Shown here piece by piece: positions 35,387 to 45,000 of a DNA stretch of 64,000 nt. How positions within the stretch are numbered: the stretch's first letter is position 1; every line of letters starts with the position of its first letter. Origin of the DNA: Actinomycetota bacterium (GTDB lineage: Bacteria; Actinomycetota; Actinomycetes; S36-B12; GCA-2699445); contig JAGQTY010000001.1 in the NCBI GenBank assembly GCA_020438795.1, positions 62,001 through 126,000 of the forward strand, given 5' to 3'. Below the pieces are notes generated by a model that did no database searches, was not told the origin of the DNA, and saw only the letters and a program-made list of their open reading frames with translations. The position numbers were made by a program, and so were the translations under genes.

Positions 35387-35971
35387 TCAGACGGGCTTGC
35401 CGGTGGCTTCGGCCAGCCTCTGCGTGAAGCCCAGCGCCCGCTGCACGACGCCGTCCCCGTCCGCAGCCGAGGCGAAGCGCAGATTGAGGTCATCCCCGGT
35501 GACTCCACCGACATACCCATGGTCTGCCTCACACTGTGGATCGCCACAGGTGGCGGGCTCGAGTTCCAGCCTGCTGGCAGCGCCCCAACCGATGGTCAGG
35601 ATCACCTCCGACGGCGTGGCCCCTGCCTGATAGTTCTCCGGATTTGCGAGGATCCGCGTGACCATCACATTCGAGATGGCGGTCAACCGCACGGCGTTGG
35701 TGACTGATGAGGCGTAGGGATGGCTGTAGATCTCGTCCGCGGGGTGCTCATCGGTATGCTGCATCAGCAGCCGCGTGGGGGTCATGACCAGCACCGTCGC
35801 ATGGCGACGCAACTCCTCGCGGTCGAACGTGGCCTCGTGGTGCACCACGAAGTCGATCACGTCCTCCTCTGCCAGCACGGTCTCCAACGAGTCCAGCACA
35901 ATCTCCGGGTAGTATCCGGACCGCTCGATCTCCTCGCGCATCTGGCCGCGCAGCTGATCCTGAGTCCTCAT
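35387..35971 (-). CDS. DUF5998 family protein
   Basis: A 194-residue soluble protein. It begins with a helical IERSGYYPEIVLDSLETVLA, followed by a beta-rich domain (HEATFDREELRRHATVLVMT, LTIGWG) that resembles a PH-like or small barrel fold by eye only. Function unknown; the family is restricted to actinobacteria and paired with the phosphodiesterase gene downstream. ATG 35971 is taken as the start; GTG 36001 is ten codons longer. Confidence 0.75.
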   Translation of the reverse strand: MRTQDQLRGQMREEIERSGYYPEIVLDSLETVLAEEDVIDFVVHHEATFDREELRRHATVLVMTPTRLLMQHTDEHPADEIYSHPYASSVTNAVRLTAISNVMVTRILANPENYQAGATPSEVILTIGWGAASRLELEPATCGDPQCEADHGYVGGVTGDDLNLRFASAADGDGVVQRALGFTQRLAEATGKPV

Positions 35972-36008
35972 CTGTTCATCATCCCATCCCGACGGGGCCA
36001 CATGCGCG

Positions 36009-38711
36009 TCACCATGACGTCAACCGCCGAGCCTCCATCTCCCGGACATCCGAGGGGCGCACCCAGGCGGCGGCACCCAGCACCGCGGGCCCACGTGGCG
36101 TGGCCACCACCGGATTCAGATCCAGACGCACCACCTGCGGGAAGTCGTCGGCGAGCAGACCCAGTCTCACGATCATGTCCTCGAGCGCCGCCGTGTCCGC
36201 GGGTTCGTTGCCGCCGTGACCGAACAGCAGACTCGAGGTACCGGGCAGCCGGATCAGCCGGGCGGCATCCAGATCGGTGATCGGGGGCACCTGGTAGGAA
36301 CGGTCATTGAGCAGCTCGGGCATGACGCCACCGAGTCCGAAGGAGATCACCGGACCGAAGACCGGATCCTCGTGCGTTCGAATGACGCAGGGGGCACCGG
36401 GCGGTGCCATCCGCTGGACCACGAACTGCGATCTGGCATCGGCATCAAGATTGGCCGACAGCGACAGGAACGCCGCCCGCAGTGCCGCCTCGTTCTCCAG
36501 GTGGAGCCGGACGCCAGCGACTGTGCCCCGGTTCTTCAGCCGGGGGTCGGCGCTCTTGAGCACCACCGGCCAGCCGAGTTCGTCGGCCTCGGCGACCGCA
36601 TCGTCCTCGTTGGCGACCGGCCGGGCGGGCCACACCTCGATCCCGTAGCAGCCGAGCAGTTCGGCCACTTCTGAAGCGGAGAGCCCGAAGGTCTCGGACC
36701 GGCTGACGTTGCGCGCCTGGATGTCACCCATCAGGGTCCGGGCGGACTCGACGTCAAGGTCGAGGTAGTCGGGAATCACTCCACGTTCGCGTTGCAGCCA
36801 CTGGGCGTAGTCCCTGACCCGGCTGAGCGCCTCCACGGCCTCCTCAACCGTCCCGAACGCGGGCACCGCACCGTGGGCCGCGTCCTCGCCGTCCTCCAGG
36901 AGGGTGTTGCGGCCATCCTTGGAGTGCAGTACAGCGACGATCGGGACGCTCGCCGCGTGTGAGGCCTTGAGAATCTCGGTACGGACCCGATGGTCGTCGC
37001 CGAGGGAGGGTGGTACATGAATGACCAGGATCGCGTCGGTCTCGCCGTTGTCGACGATGCCGGCCAGAGTTCTCTGGTAGCTGTCGCCGTGCCCGGACCT
37101 CAGGACAAGCCGGTCCGAGACCAGGAAACCTGCGGTGGCGACAGTGTCAGCTGCCAGGGACACCAGTTCATGGGAATCCCCGACCACCGTGAGCCGCGAT
37201 CCCGCCGGCAGGGGCTGGCAGGCCAGCATGCCACCGACGTCGACGAGGCTGCCGAGCGACGTCGTCTCGATCACTCCCGCGTTCTCGATCAGCTGGTCGA
37301 CCGCCTTGGCCGGCAGTTCGGTCCTGCGATGCCGGGGTCCCAGCGGGAACGCCTGACTGGTCCGCCCGGAGCGTACGACGACCACCGGCTTGTGCCGTCC
37401 GACGTCGCGAGCGACCCTGATGAACTTCCGCGGATCAGCCATGGTCTCGAGGTACATGAGCACGACGTCGGTGCGACTCTCCCCCAACCAGTACTGCAGC
37501 AGGTCATGCCCGGAAACATCGCCACGATCTCCGACCGCCACCGCGGAGGAGACACCCAGCTTGCGGGCAGCCAGACGCTCGAGGGCCCCGATCGCGATGG
37601 GAGCCGACTGGCAGTAGAGCGCCACGCGACCACTGCCCGGCACTGTGACTTGGGGGATCGCTCGCAGCGAGGTGTGCGGATCGGTGTTGAGCACACCCAT
37701 GGCATTGGGTCCGATGAGCCGCATACCGTAGCCACGGACCTTTGCGACGAGCTCCCGACGTGCGCGCAAACCGTCGTCGAGGTCGTGATACCCGCTGGAC
37801 ATCACGATGAGACCGTGGACGCCGCTCTCGCCGCAGTCGGAAACCACCTCGGGCACCTGATCCAGCGGCACAGCAAGAATGGCCAGGTCGATAGGAGCCG
37901 GGGCCTCCGGGATACTGGGGTAGACCGGCAGCTTGGCAATCGTCTTCGCGCTGCGGTGAATGGGCAGGATCGCGCCTTCGAAGTGCCCTTCGATCAACTG
38001 GTTCAGGACCTGATTGCCCAGCCCGTGACCCCGTGGGGAGGCCCCGACCACAGCCACCGAGGTGGGATTGAGCAGCCGCTCGACGGAGCGGGAGTCCGCC
38101 CGCTGCTCCCGGGCCACCGCCACGGCCCGCAACGCATCTGTGGGATCGATCTCGAAGGCGACCTTGAGCACGCCGTCGCGCAACTCCTGCGCGACGTGAT
38201 AGCCGGCGTGGGAGAACGTGGCCGCCATCTTCCGGTTCTCGGGCAGGACGTCGGCCACGAAGCGCCTGATCCCTCGTTCCCGCGCTGCCGCGGCGATATG
38301 CTCCAGCAGGACCGAACCGAGGCCCCGGCCCTGATAGTCGTCCCTCACTGTGAAGGCGACCTCGGCATCGTTTTCGTTCAGGCGGTCATAGCGACCGACC
38401 CCCACCATCTCGTCCCCGACCGTCGCGATCAGGCCCACCCGATCGTGGTAGTCGACGTTGGTGAATCGTTCCAGATCCTTCTTGGAGAGCTCGGGATACG
38501 GGGCGAAGAACCGGAAGTAGATCGTACGTTCGCTCAACGACTCGTGAAAACGCTTCATGCGCTCGGCATCGCTGGGCCTGATGGGGCGGATGTGACAGGT
38601 GCTGCCGTCCCGCAGGACGACATCGGCCTCCCACTGCTCCGGGTACTCGTCCCTGGGAGTGTCGATCACCACATCCGGGGAGTCCTCGTCGACCTGGTCG
38701 GGTTGCGCCAC
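36009..38711 (-). CDS. GNAT acetyltransferase fused to NDP-forming acyl-CoA synthetase-like domains
   Basis: A 900-residue protein from GTG 38711, with TAACTT (38719-38724) seven bases upstream. Residues 25-185 are a GNAT domain (acetyl-CoA site RDDYQGRGLGSVLLEHI). Then come a CoA-binding Rossmann domain (SVAVVGASPRGHGLGNQVL), succinyl-CoA-ligase-like domains (RLIGPNAMGVLN, PVVVVRSGRTSQ) and a C-terminal ATP-grasp domain (GWPVVLKSADPRLKNRGTVAGV). This is the Pat-type architecture that acetylates acetyl-CoA synthetase and other enzymes. The usual SHTG phospho-His segment reads RHRRTEL, so the ligase half may be regulatory rather than catalytic. Confidence 0.87.
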   Translation of the reverse strand: MAQPDQVDEDSPDVVIDTPRDEYPEQWEADVVLRDGSTCHIRPIRPSDAERMKRFHESLSERTIYFRFFAPYPELSKKDLERFTNVDYHDRVGLIATVGDEMVGVGRYDRLNENDAEVAFTVRDDYQGRGLGSVLLEHIAAAARERGIRRFVADVLPENRKMAATFSHAGYHVAQELRDGVLKVAFEIDPTDALRAVAVAREQRADSRSVERLLNPTSVAVVGASPRGHGLGNQVLNQLIEGHFEGAILPIHRSAKTIAKLPVYPSIPEAPAPIDLAILAVPLDQVPEVVSDCGESGVHGLIVMSSGYHDLDDGLRARRELVAKVRGYGMRLIGPNAMGVLNTDPHTSLRAIPQVTVPGSGRVALYCQSAPIAIGALERLAARKLGVSSAVAVGDRGDVSGHDLLQYWLGESRTDVVLMYLETMADPRKFIRVARDVGRHKPVVVVRSGRTSQAFPLGPRHRRTELPAKAVDQLIENAGVIETTSLGSLVDVGGMLACQPLPAGSRLTVVGDSHELVSLAADTVATAGFLVSDRLVLRSGHGDSYQRTLAGIVDNGETDAILVIHVPPSLGDDHRVRTEILKASHAASVPIVAVLHSKDGRNTLLEDGEDAAHGAVPAFGTVEEAVEALSRVRDYAQWLQRERGVIPDYLDLDVESARTLMGDIQARNVSRSETFGLSASEVAELLGCYGIEVWPARPVANEDDAVAEADELGWPVVLKSADPRLKNRGTVAGVRLHLENEAALRAAFLSLSANLDADARSQFVVQRMAPPGAPCVIRTHEDPVFGPVISFGLGGVMPELLNDRSYQVPPITDLDAARLIRLPGTSSLLFGHGGNEPADTAALEDMIVRLGLLADDFPQVVRLDLNPVVATPRGPAVLGAAAWVRPSDVREMEARRLTSW

Positions 38712-38803
38712 AACCTCCAAGTTAGTCCAGGGCGCCCGGTGTTGCCCGCAGGGTTCGCCGATCGTCCCCACACGGGGTGTCCGGAAACCCGGCATCGCGC
38801 GAC

Positions 38804-38809
38804 TACTCT
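38804..38809 (+). promoter_or_regulatory. -10 element of a leaderless parC transcript
   Basis: TACTCT ends six bases before GTG 38816, inside the 104-base divergent spacer shared with the GNAT fusion gene. Confidence 0.55.
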
Positions 38810-38815
38810 TGTCTG

Positions 38816-41248
38816 GTGACGACACAGGCTGACGAGCGCGAGGAACGGATCGTCGACATCGACGTCAGTGAGGAGATGCGGGGCTCCTTCCTGGAGTACG
38901 CCTACTCGGTGATCTACTCCCGGGCCCTGCCGGACGCACGTGACGGCCTGAAGCCGGTGCAGCGGCGGATCCTCTATCAGATGGCACAGATGCGGCTGCT
39001 CCCCGACCGGGGCCACGTGAAGAGTGCCCGGGTCACCGGCGAGGTCATGGGCCGGCTGCACCCCCATGGCGACGGCGCCATCTACGACGCCCTGGTCCGC
39101 ATGGCTCAGCCCTTCACGCTTCGGCTGCCCATGATCGACGGTCACGGCAACTTCGGCTCCATCGATGACGGTCCTGCGGCCATGCGCTACACCGAGTGCC
39201 GACTGGCACCCCCGGCCCTGGCGATGACGGACTCGCTCGATGAGGATGTCGTCGACTACGTCCCCAACTACGACGGCCGCGAGGAAGAACCTGTGGTGCT
39301 TCCCGCTGCCATACCGAACCTCCTGGTGAACGGCGCCTCCGGCATCGCGGTCGGGATGGCCACGAACATGGCACCGCACAATCTTCGGGAGGTCGTGGCG
39401 GCAGCCAAGCACCTGCTCGAGCATCCCAACGCGAGACTCGACACGCTCATGCGACTGCTGCCGGGACCGGATCTGCCGACCGGCGGCGAGATCATCGGAC
39501 TCGATGGCATCAGGGAGGCCTACGAGACGGGCCGGGGCCGTTTCCGGATGCGCGCCAGCGCCGGTATCGAGCAGGTGAGCGCCCGCAAGCAGGGCATCGT
39601 GATCACGGCACTGCCCTACAACGTCGGACCGGAGAAGGTCACCAGGGCCATCAAGGACCTCGTGGTGGCCAAGAAGCTCAAGGGAATATCGGACCTCACC
39701 GACCTGACCGATGCCGAGCATGGACTTCGCCTGGTGGTGGAGGTGAAGTCGGGCTTCAATCCCGAAGCGATCCTCGCCCAGTTGTATGCGATGACGCCGT
39801 TGGAGGAGCAGTTCTCCATCAACAACGTCACCCTCGTGAACGGCACTCCGCAGACCCTGGGTCTGGTGGAACTGCTGCGGGTGTTCCTCGACCACCGGCT
39901 TGAAGTCGTCACCCGCCGTTCGCGGTTCCGCCGGACCAAGGCAGCCGACCGGCTCCACCTCGTCGAGGGTCTGCTCATTGCGATCCTCGATATCGATGAG
40001 GTCATTGCGATAGTGCGCGGCAGTGACAACGCAGCCATCGCCAAGGAGCGGCTCATCACCGCGTTCGACCTCTCCGACATCCAGGCGACCCACATCCTGG
40101 ACATGCCGTTGCGTCGCCTCACCAAGTTCAGCCGCCTCGAACTCGAGGCGGAGGCCGACGAACTGCGGGTAGCCATCGAGGCACTGACCCGGATTCTGGA
40201 GGATGATTCGGAACTGCGCCGTGTGGTTGCCGCCGAGCTCAGTGACGTTGCAGAGAGGTACGGCGACGAACGGCGTACCGTTCTGCTGGCCGCGCAAGCC
40301 TCCCCCGCGGTCGAACCGGAATCCGTCGAGGTCGCTGATGAACCCTGCTGGGTCGCACTGTCGACGACCGGGCGGATCGCACGGACCGGTGATGCGCGCA
40401 GACCCACCATAAACGGCACCGACAGGGCCTGTGCGCTCACTGCGCTGGTTCCCTCGTCGGCGCGCGCTCAGGTGGGGGTGATCACCAGCGACGGCCAGTT
40501 GCGCCGGCTCAACGTCGTGGATCTGCCGGTCCTCCCGGAGACCGAGCATCTGAGCGTCGCCGGTGGCACGGAGCTCACCGCCTTCGTCAGTCTGGAGCCG
40601 GACACGGCCGTGGTCGGACTCGTCCCGCTCGCCGATGATTCGGCGTGTGTCGCCGCACTGGCCACCGCCAGCGGTCAGGTGAAGCGGGTGGACGTCAACG
40701 GACCCGCCAGCAGGGACCAGTGGGAGATCATCGGACTGGCGAAGGGCGACCGGGTCGTGGCCGCCCGACCCTGCCCGGGCGATGATCACGAGCTGGTGTT
40801 CGTGACCCGGCAGGCGCAGCTGCTGCGCTTCCGGGCCAAGGCTGTCAGGGTGCAGGGCCGGGGAGCTGCCGGTATGGCGGGCATCGGGCTGCGTGATGGT
40901 GATGAGGTCATCGCCTTCGCGGCGCTCTCCGCACAAGCGCTGCCCGACTCGGTGGTCGCCACGGTGGCCACGCAGGCCGGCGCCCTGCCCGGGACCACCC
41001 CGGGCACCGGCAAGACCACTCCCCTGTCCGCCTACCCGAGCAAGGGCCGCGCCACCGGCGGGGTGCGCTGCCAGCGGCTGCGCAGCGGTGAGGATGGTCT
41101 GGGTCTCGCATGGGTGGGACTGGCCCCCGTTGCAGCGACGACGAGCCGGGGCCGTCCCGTGCCTGCACCCCCGCTCGACGAGAAGCGTGATGGCACCGGA
41201 CACCCGCTCGCCGAACCGATCGGCGAACTCGGCGGCGTGATCTGGTGA
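38816..41248 (+). CDS. parC: DNA topoisomerase IV subunit A
   Basis: An 810-residue type IIA topoisomerase A subunit. The breakage-reunion domain (about 20-500) has YAYSVIYSRALPDARDGLKP, KSARVTGEVMGRLHPHGD and the catalytic Tyr in AAMRYTECRL. The C-terminal half is a beta-pinwheel without the GyrA box, ending with YPSKGRATGGVRCQRL as in actinobacterial ParC. With ParE (not in this window) it decatenates sister chromosomes. GTG start with TACTCT six bases upstream. The stop overlaps the next gene as GTGA. Confidence 0.92.
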   Translation: MTTQADEREERIVDIDVSEEMRGSFLEYAYSVIYSRALPDARDGLKPVQRRILYQMAQMRLLPDRGHVKSARVTGEVMGRLHPHGDGAIYDALVRMAQPFTLRLPMIDGHGNFGSIDDGPAAMRYTECRLAPPALAMTDSLDEDVVDYVPNYDGREEEPVVLPAAIPNLLVNGASGIAVGMATNMAPHNLREVVAAAKHLLEHPNARLDTLMRLLPGPDLPTGGEIIGLDGIREAYETGRGRFRMRASAGIEQVSARKQGIVITALPYNVGPEKVTRAIKDLVVAKKLKGISDLTDLTDAEHGLRLVVEVKSGFNPEAILAQLYAMTPLEEQFSINNVTLVNGTPQTLGLVELLRVFLDHRLEVVTRRSRFRRTKAADRLHLVEGLLIAILDIDEVIAIVRGSDNAAIAKERLITAFDLSDIQATHILDMPLRRLTKFSRLELEAEADELRVAIEALTRILEDDSELRRVVAAELSDVAERYGDERRTVLLAAQASPAVEPESVEVADEPCWVALSTTGRIARTGDARRPTINGTDRACALTALVPSSARAQVGVITSDGQLRRLNVVDLPVLPETEHLSVAGGTELTAFVSLEPDTAVVGLVPLADDSACVAALATASGQVKRVDVNGPASRDQWEIIGLAKGDRVVAARPCPGDDHELVFVTRQAQLLRFRAKAVRVQGRGAAGMAGIGLRDGDEVIAFAALSAQALPDSVVATVATQAGALPGTTPGTGKTTPLSAYPSKGRATGGVRCQRLRSGEDGLGLAWVGLAPVAATTSRGRPVPAPPLDEKRDGTGHPLAEPIGELGGVIW

Positions 41249-42072
41249 GGCACTGCTCCCAGCGCCCGGAGAACCTGGCGGAACCGCTGGCAGGTACCGC
41301 GCCGGTGGAGACCAGGCTGATACTGATCGAACAGCCCGGCCCGTGGGGCCGCGAAGCGCTGACTGAGAACCGGGGCAACGCAGCGCTGCGGGAGTCGGTC
41401 GCCTCGCTGGCCGAGGTGGCCGACACAAAGGTGTATCTGGTGCGGCAGGAGCATCGTCGCAGCATCATCGAGCGTCAGGTCTGGTGGCTGCATCGGGATG
41501 AGACGGGTGTGACCGCACGCCGGGATCAGCTCAGCCCCAACGCCCCGATCTCTGTGGAACCACCACCGACGGCAGAAACGGTCACCGAGTCCACGACATT
41601 TCTGTGCACCAACGGCCGCCGGGACCGCTGCTGCGCAGAGTTCGCCAGGGACCTGCTGCGACCACTCCACGACCGGGTCTGGGAGATCACCCATCTGGGT
41701 GGCCACCGGTTCGCTCCCACGGCGATGCGCACCGATGGCGTGTTCTTCGGGCGCCTGGGCGAGGCCGAACTGGCCGCTGTGCTCGCCGAGCAGGCACCGA
41801 TGGAACACGTCCGAGGCGTCTTCGGGCTGGCGCAGTGGCAGCAAGCGGCCCTGGTCCGGGTGGCACAGGAGTACGAAGTGCCGTTGAACAAGCTGACCTC
41901 CGTGGGCGGACCGGATGAGGTCTCGGTCGAGAGCGCGGACCGTCGCTGGGTGGTACCGGTGACCATGTCCCAGTCTCAGCGGCTGGCCTCCTGTGACGGG
42001 CGCATGAAGACTGTCGCGGACTGGTCAGCGCAGCGTCCCGTCCTCGCGGAGCCTACTTCATCAGGATCATGA
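41245..42072 (+). CDS. Sucrase/ferredoxin-like (thioredoxin-like [2Fe-2S]) protein
   Basis: A 275-residue soluble protein. The family signature FLCTNGRRDRCCAEFARDL and, 40 residues on, HLGGHRFAPTAM supply Cys and His ligands for a [2Fe-2S] cluster in the Apd1/Aim32-like thioredoxin-like fold. Its redox partner is unknown. GTG 41245 overlaps the parC stop by four bases, so it is translationally coupled to the topoisomerase subunit, an order also found in Streptomyces from memory. Its 3' end overlaps the opposite-strand mosaic-protein gene by 20 bases. Confidence 0.88.
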   Translation: MRHCSQRPENLAEPLAGTAPVETRLILIEQPGPWGREALTENRGNAALRESVASLAEVADTKVYLVRQEHRRSIIERQVWWLHRDETGVTARRDQLSPNAPISVEPPPTAETVTESTTFLCTNGRRDRCCAEFARDLLRPLHDRVWEITHLGGHRFAPTAMRTDGVFFGRLGEAELAAVLAEQAPMEHVRGVFGLAQWQQAALVRVAQEYEVPLNKLTSVGGPDEVSVESADRRWVVPVTMSQSQRLASCDGRMKTVADWSAQRPVLAEPTSSGS

Positions 42073-45000
42073 TCACCGCAACCACGAAGACCACCGCGCC
42101 CAGGATGCGACCGCGCCAGGTGAGCACCGGCTTGGTGCCATCGCGGGCGAGCAGGTCGAAGGCCCCCAGTGCGATCCCCGGCAACGCCATGAGCACGAAG
42201 GCGTTGAGCAGCAGAGTCTCAGGGTCGGTGTAGATCGCCATCAGCAGATTCATGAGTACGACCCCGACGATCATCATCAGCGTGAATTTCACCAGCCCCT
42301 TGGGGACGTACGGATGCGCCTTCTCGAAGTTCGGGAACCGGTAGTCATAGATGACCATGATCTGAGGCACGACGAAGAGCACCACGCCCAGCCACAATTG
42401 CCAGTGGTTGCCGAGGTAGGCCACCGCCACGAATGCGAAGATGAAGGTGCGCAGACCGAGGCTTGCGAAACGTTGCGCTTTGCCGGAGAACGGGAGCTTC
42501 ACCGGCGCGAGCATCGCGAGTCGCTCGGGATACCAGCGGGCGGCCATGCTCTCGGCCGCGATACGGATGAGCAACGCCACCAGCACCGACCCGATGATCG
42601 CCATGACCTCGGCCACCACTGGCAGTTCAAGGCCCGAGAGTCCCGGCCAGGCCTTGACCATGCTCTGTGCCGCAAGTCCGGCGATCAGACAGGCGATGAC
42701 GACGTCAGCAGCCCGATCGAACCGGAAGGCCCAGCCGGGAGCGGGTGGGCGGCGCAACGGCCGACTGGCGTTCGCGATCAGGGGCACCGCGAACCAGAGA
42801 ACCGTTACACCGAGCAGCACCCGCACCGAATCGGGGTCTACGATGCCGCCGGCCACGACCACTCCGATGGCATAAACACAGGCGGCCAAACCCCCGGCGA
42901 GTGCATCCCACATGCCGATCACGGTGAGCGCGATCAGGATGCCCAGCGCGGGAGGCAGCGGACTGCCACCGTTGCCGAGGACTGCGACAAGTGCGAGGGC
43001 GGCGCCGGCTACGGGCAGCAGCAGGCTCAGCGATCCGATCATGGCACGCAGATAGGCGCCGTCCACGAGCAGCCGACCAGCGAGCGGTGATCTGGGAGCG
43101 AGCGCCTCGGCCCAGGGCCTGCTCACCCGATCGAGCCACTCGGTGGCTGGCCAGCGCCAGGTCCGTGAGGCGTCACCCCAGGCGCTGCCCGAGTAGGCAA
43201 GCTTGTGCAACTTCGCCTTCGATCCCTTGAGCCCTGCCTTCTTGCGTTTGCGTTGTTCCGTCGTCGCTGAGGCCGCGGCTGCCGCGAGGCCGAGGCCCAC
43301 CGCAGCTCCGGCCTGGACGGTTCCCGTTCCGCTCGGAGCGCTGGCTGGGACCTCATCGGAGCCAGCCGCAGCGGCAGCCAGGGCCCCTGAGGCCTCCCCG
43401 AAGGCCTGGCCGTTCGGGGTGCTCGCCTCGACCGCAGGCCCGGACCCGGGACCGGCATTCTCAACCACCGCATCGGTGGGTGCGCCCGGACCCTGCGTAG
43501 CGCGGGAATCGGATGAGCCGCCCGCGAGAAAGACTTCGGGCTCGCCGTCGGAACCACCTGGTGGTCCAGGGTTGTCACTCTCTTCGAGAGGCTCGTCATC
43601 GTCCTCGCCGGGAGTACGCAGCATCGTGCCACCACTGAGGAGCGCCAGGAGCGCGAACGCGCCCACACCGAGACCCAGCACCTCTTGCACATGCTCCGTG
43701 GGCACATACGGGGGGTACTCGGCCTCGTCCGGCTGCCCGCCCGGATTGCTTCCGGCCCCAGGATCAAGGAAGTCGACCTCGGTCTCCGGTTCGGGGTCCT
43801 CCCCGCTCGCCTCCACAGTCTGGTCGCCGGTGTCCGAGGTGTTCTTCGCTGACGGATCCTGGCGACCGGAGCTGTCACTGGGCGCCTGAGAGGGTAGAAG
43901 GGCTCCTGCCGCGCCGTCAAGCGTGTTGCTGGCAGAATCCGGAACCTGTCTCGCTACCGGACTCGCACCCCCCGCGGCGGTCCGATCCGCCTCGCGTTGT
44001 GCCGCTTGGGCAGCCTGGCGTCCGATTCCTGTGAGGGTGCCGTCGGCTGCGACACCGAAGTGGACCGTGCTGCCCTCCCGCTCGCCGTCAGCCCCGGTGC
44101 CACGGGCCACCAGCCGGTGGGCGCCCGGTGCCGGGGCCTGCGCCACGGTGACGGTGCCGTCGAAGGAGGTGTCCGCTCGGACAGGAATGTCTCCGAGTTC
44201 GACCGGCCTGGAGTGCATCACCACCGAGATCTGACTTCCCGGAGCCATACCTTGACCTGCGGCGTTCACCGGCGCGGCAGTGAGCGAGGTCCCGATGTCG
44301 ATGTCGAGTACGAGTACGAGTTCCGGGGTGGGAGCCGGATTCGTCGTCGGCGAGGGGCTCGGGTTGGCCGTGGGGGAAGGGCTCAAGGTGGGCGACGGTG
44401 TCGGAGCCGGCGGTGAGGGCGTCGTTGACGTCGATGGAGTGGGCGCCGGCGTGGGCGCTGTCGTGGGGGTCGGGCTCGGCGCCGCGCTGGTGGTGAATGA
44501 AGCGACGGCACCTTCCGCAGCGCCAGCGGCATTCCGCGCAGCGGCCCGATAGTAGTAGGTGTGCGCGGGGTCCAGTCCTGTCACTTTCGCGACCACACTG
44601 GTATCCGTCGTACCGCTCACCTGGCTGGGGACCACTGACGCGATGGTGCCGCCACCGCCCTCGACCACGGAAGCCACATCGGAGTATCGCAGGGCAAGTT
44701 CGTCCGTGGTTCCGCCCCCCGCGTTCACTGTGGCTCGCAGGGTTGCGGAGTCACCGCTGATATCGGTGGCGGAAAGAGTCACAACGCTCGGAGCGGCCAC
44801 GTCGGTCGTGAAGGACAGGACCGCCCCATCGACATCGCCACGTTCGTTTCCAGCCGACGCGCGATAGTAGTAGGTGGTGGCGGGGCTGAGACCGGTCACC
44901 GTTGCCTGCACCGCCGTATCCGTGTCACCAGAGGCCTGGCTGGGGACGACGGTCGCCGCCACGCCACCACCACCGCTGACCTCTGCCTGCACGGTGCTGT

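Noticed and set aside
36990..38819. 609-codon open frame opposite the GNAT fusion gene
   Set aside because: Antisense to a gene with clear domains; composition is typical of high-GC shadow frames and no motif is visible.
38666..41428. 920-codon open frame opposite parC
   Set aside because: Antisense shadow of a conserved topoisomerase gene; no start context and no recognisable domain.
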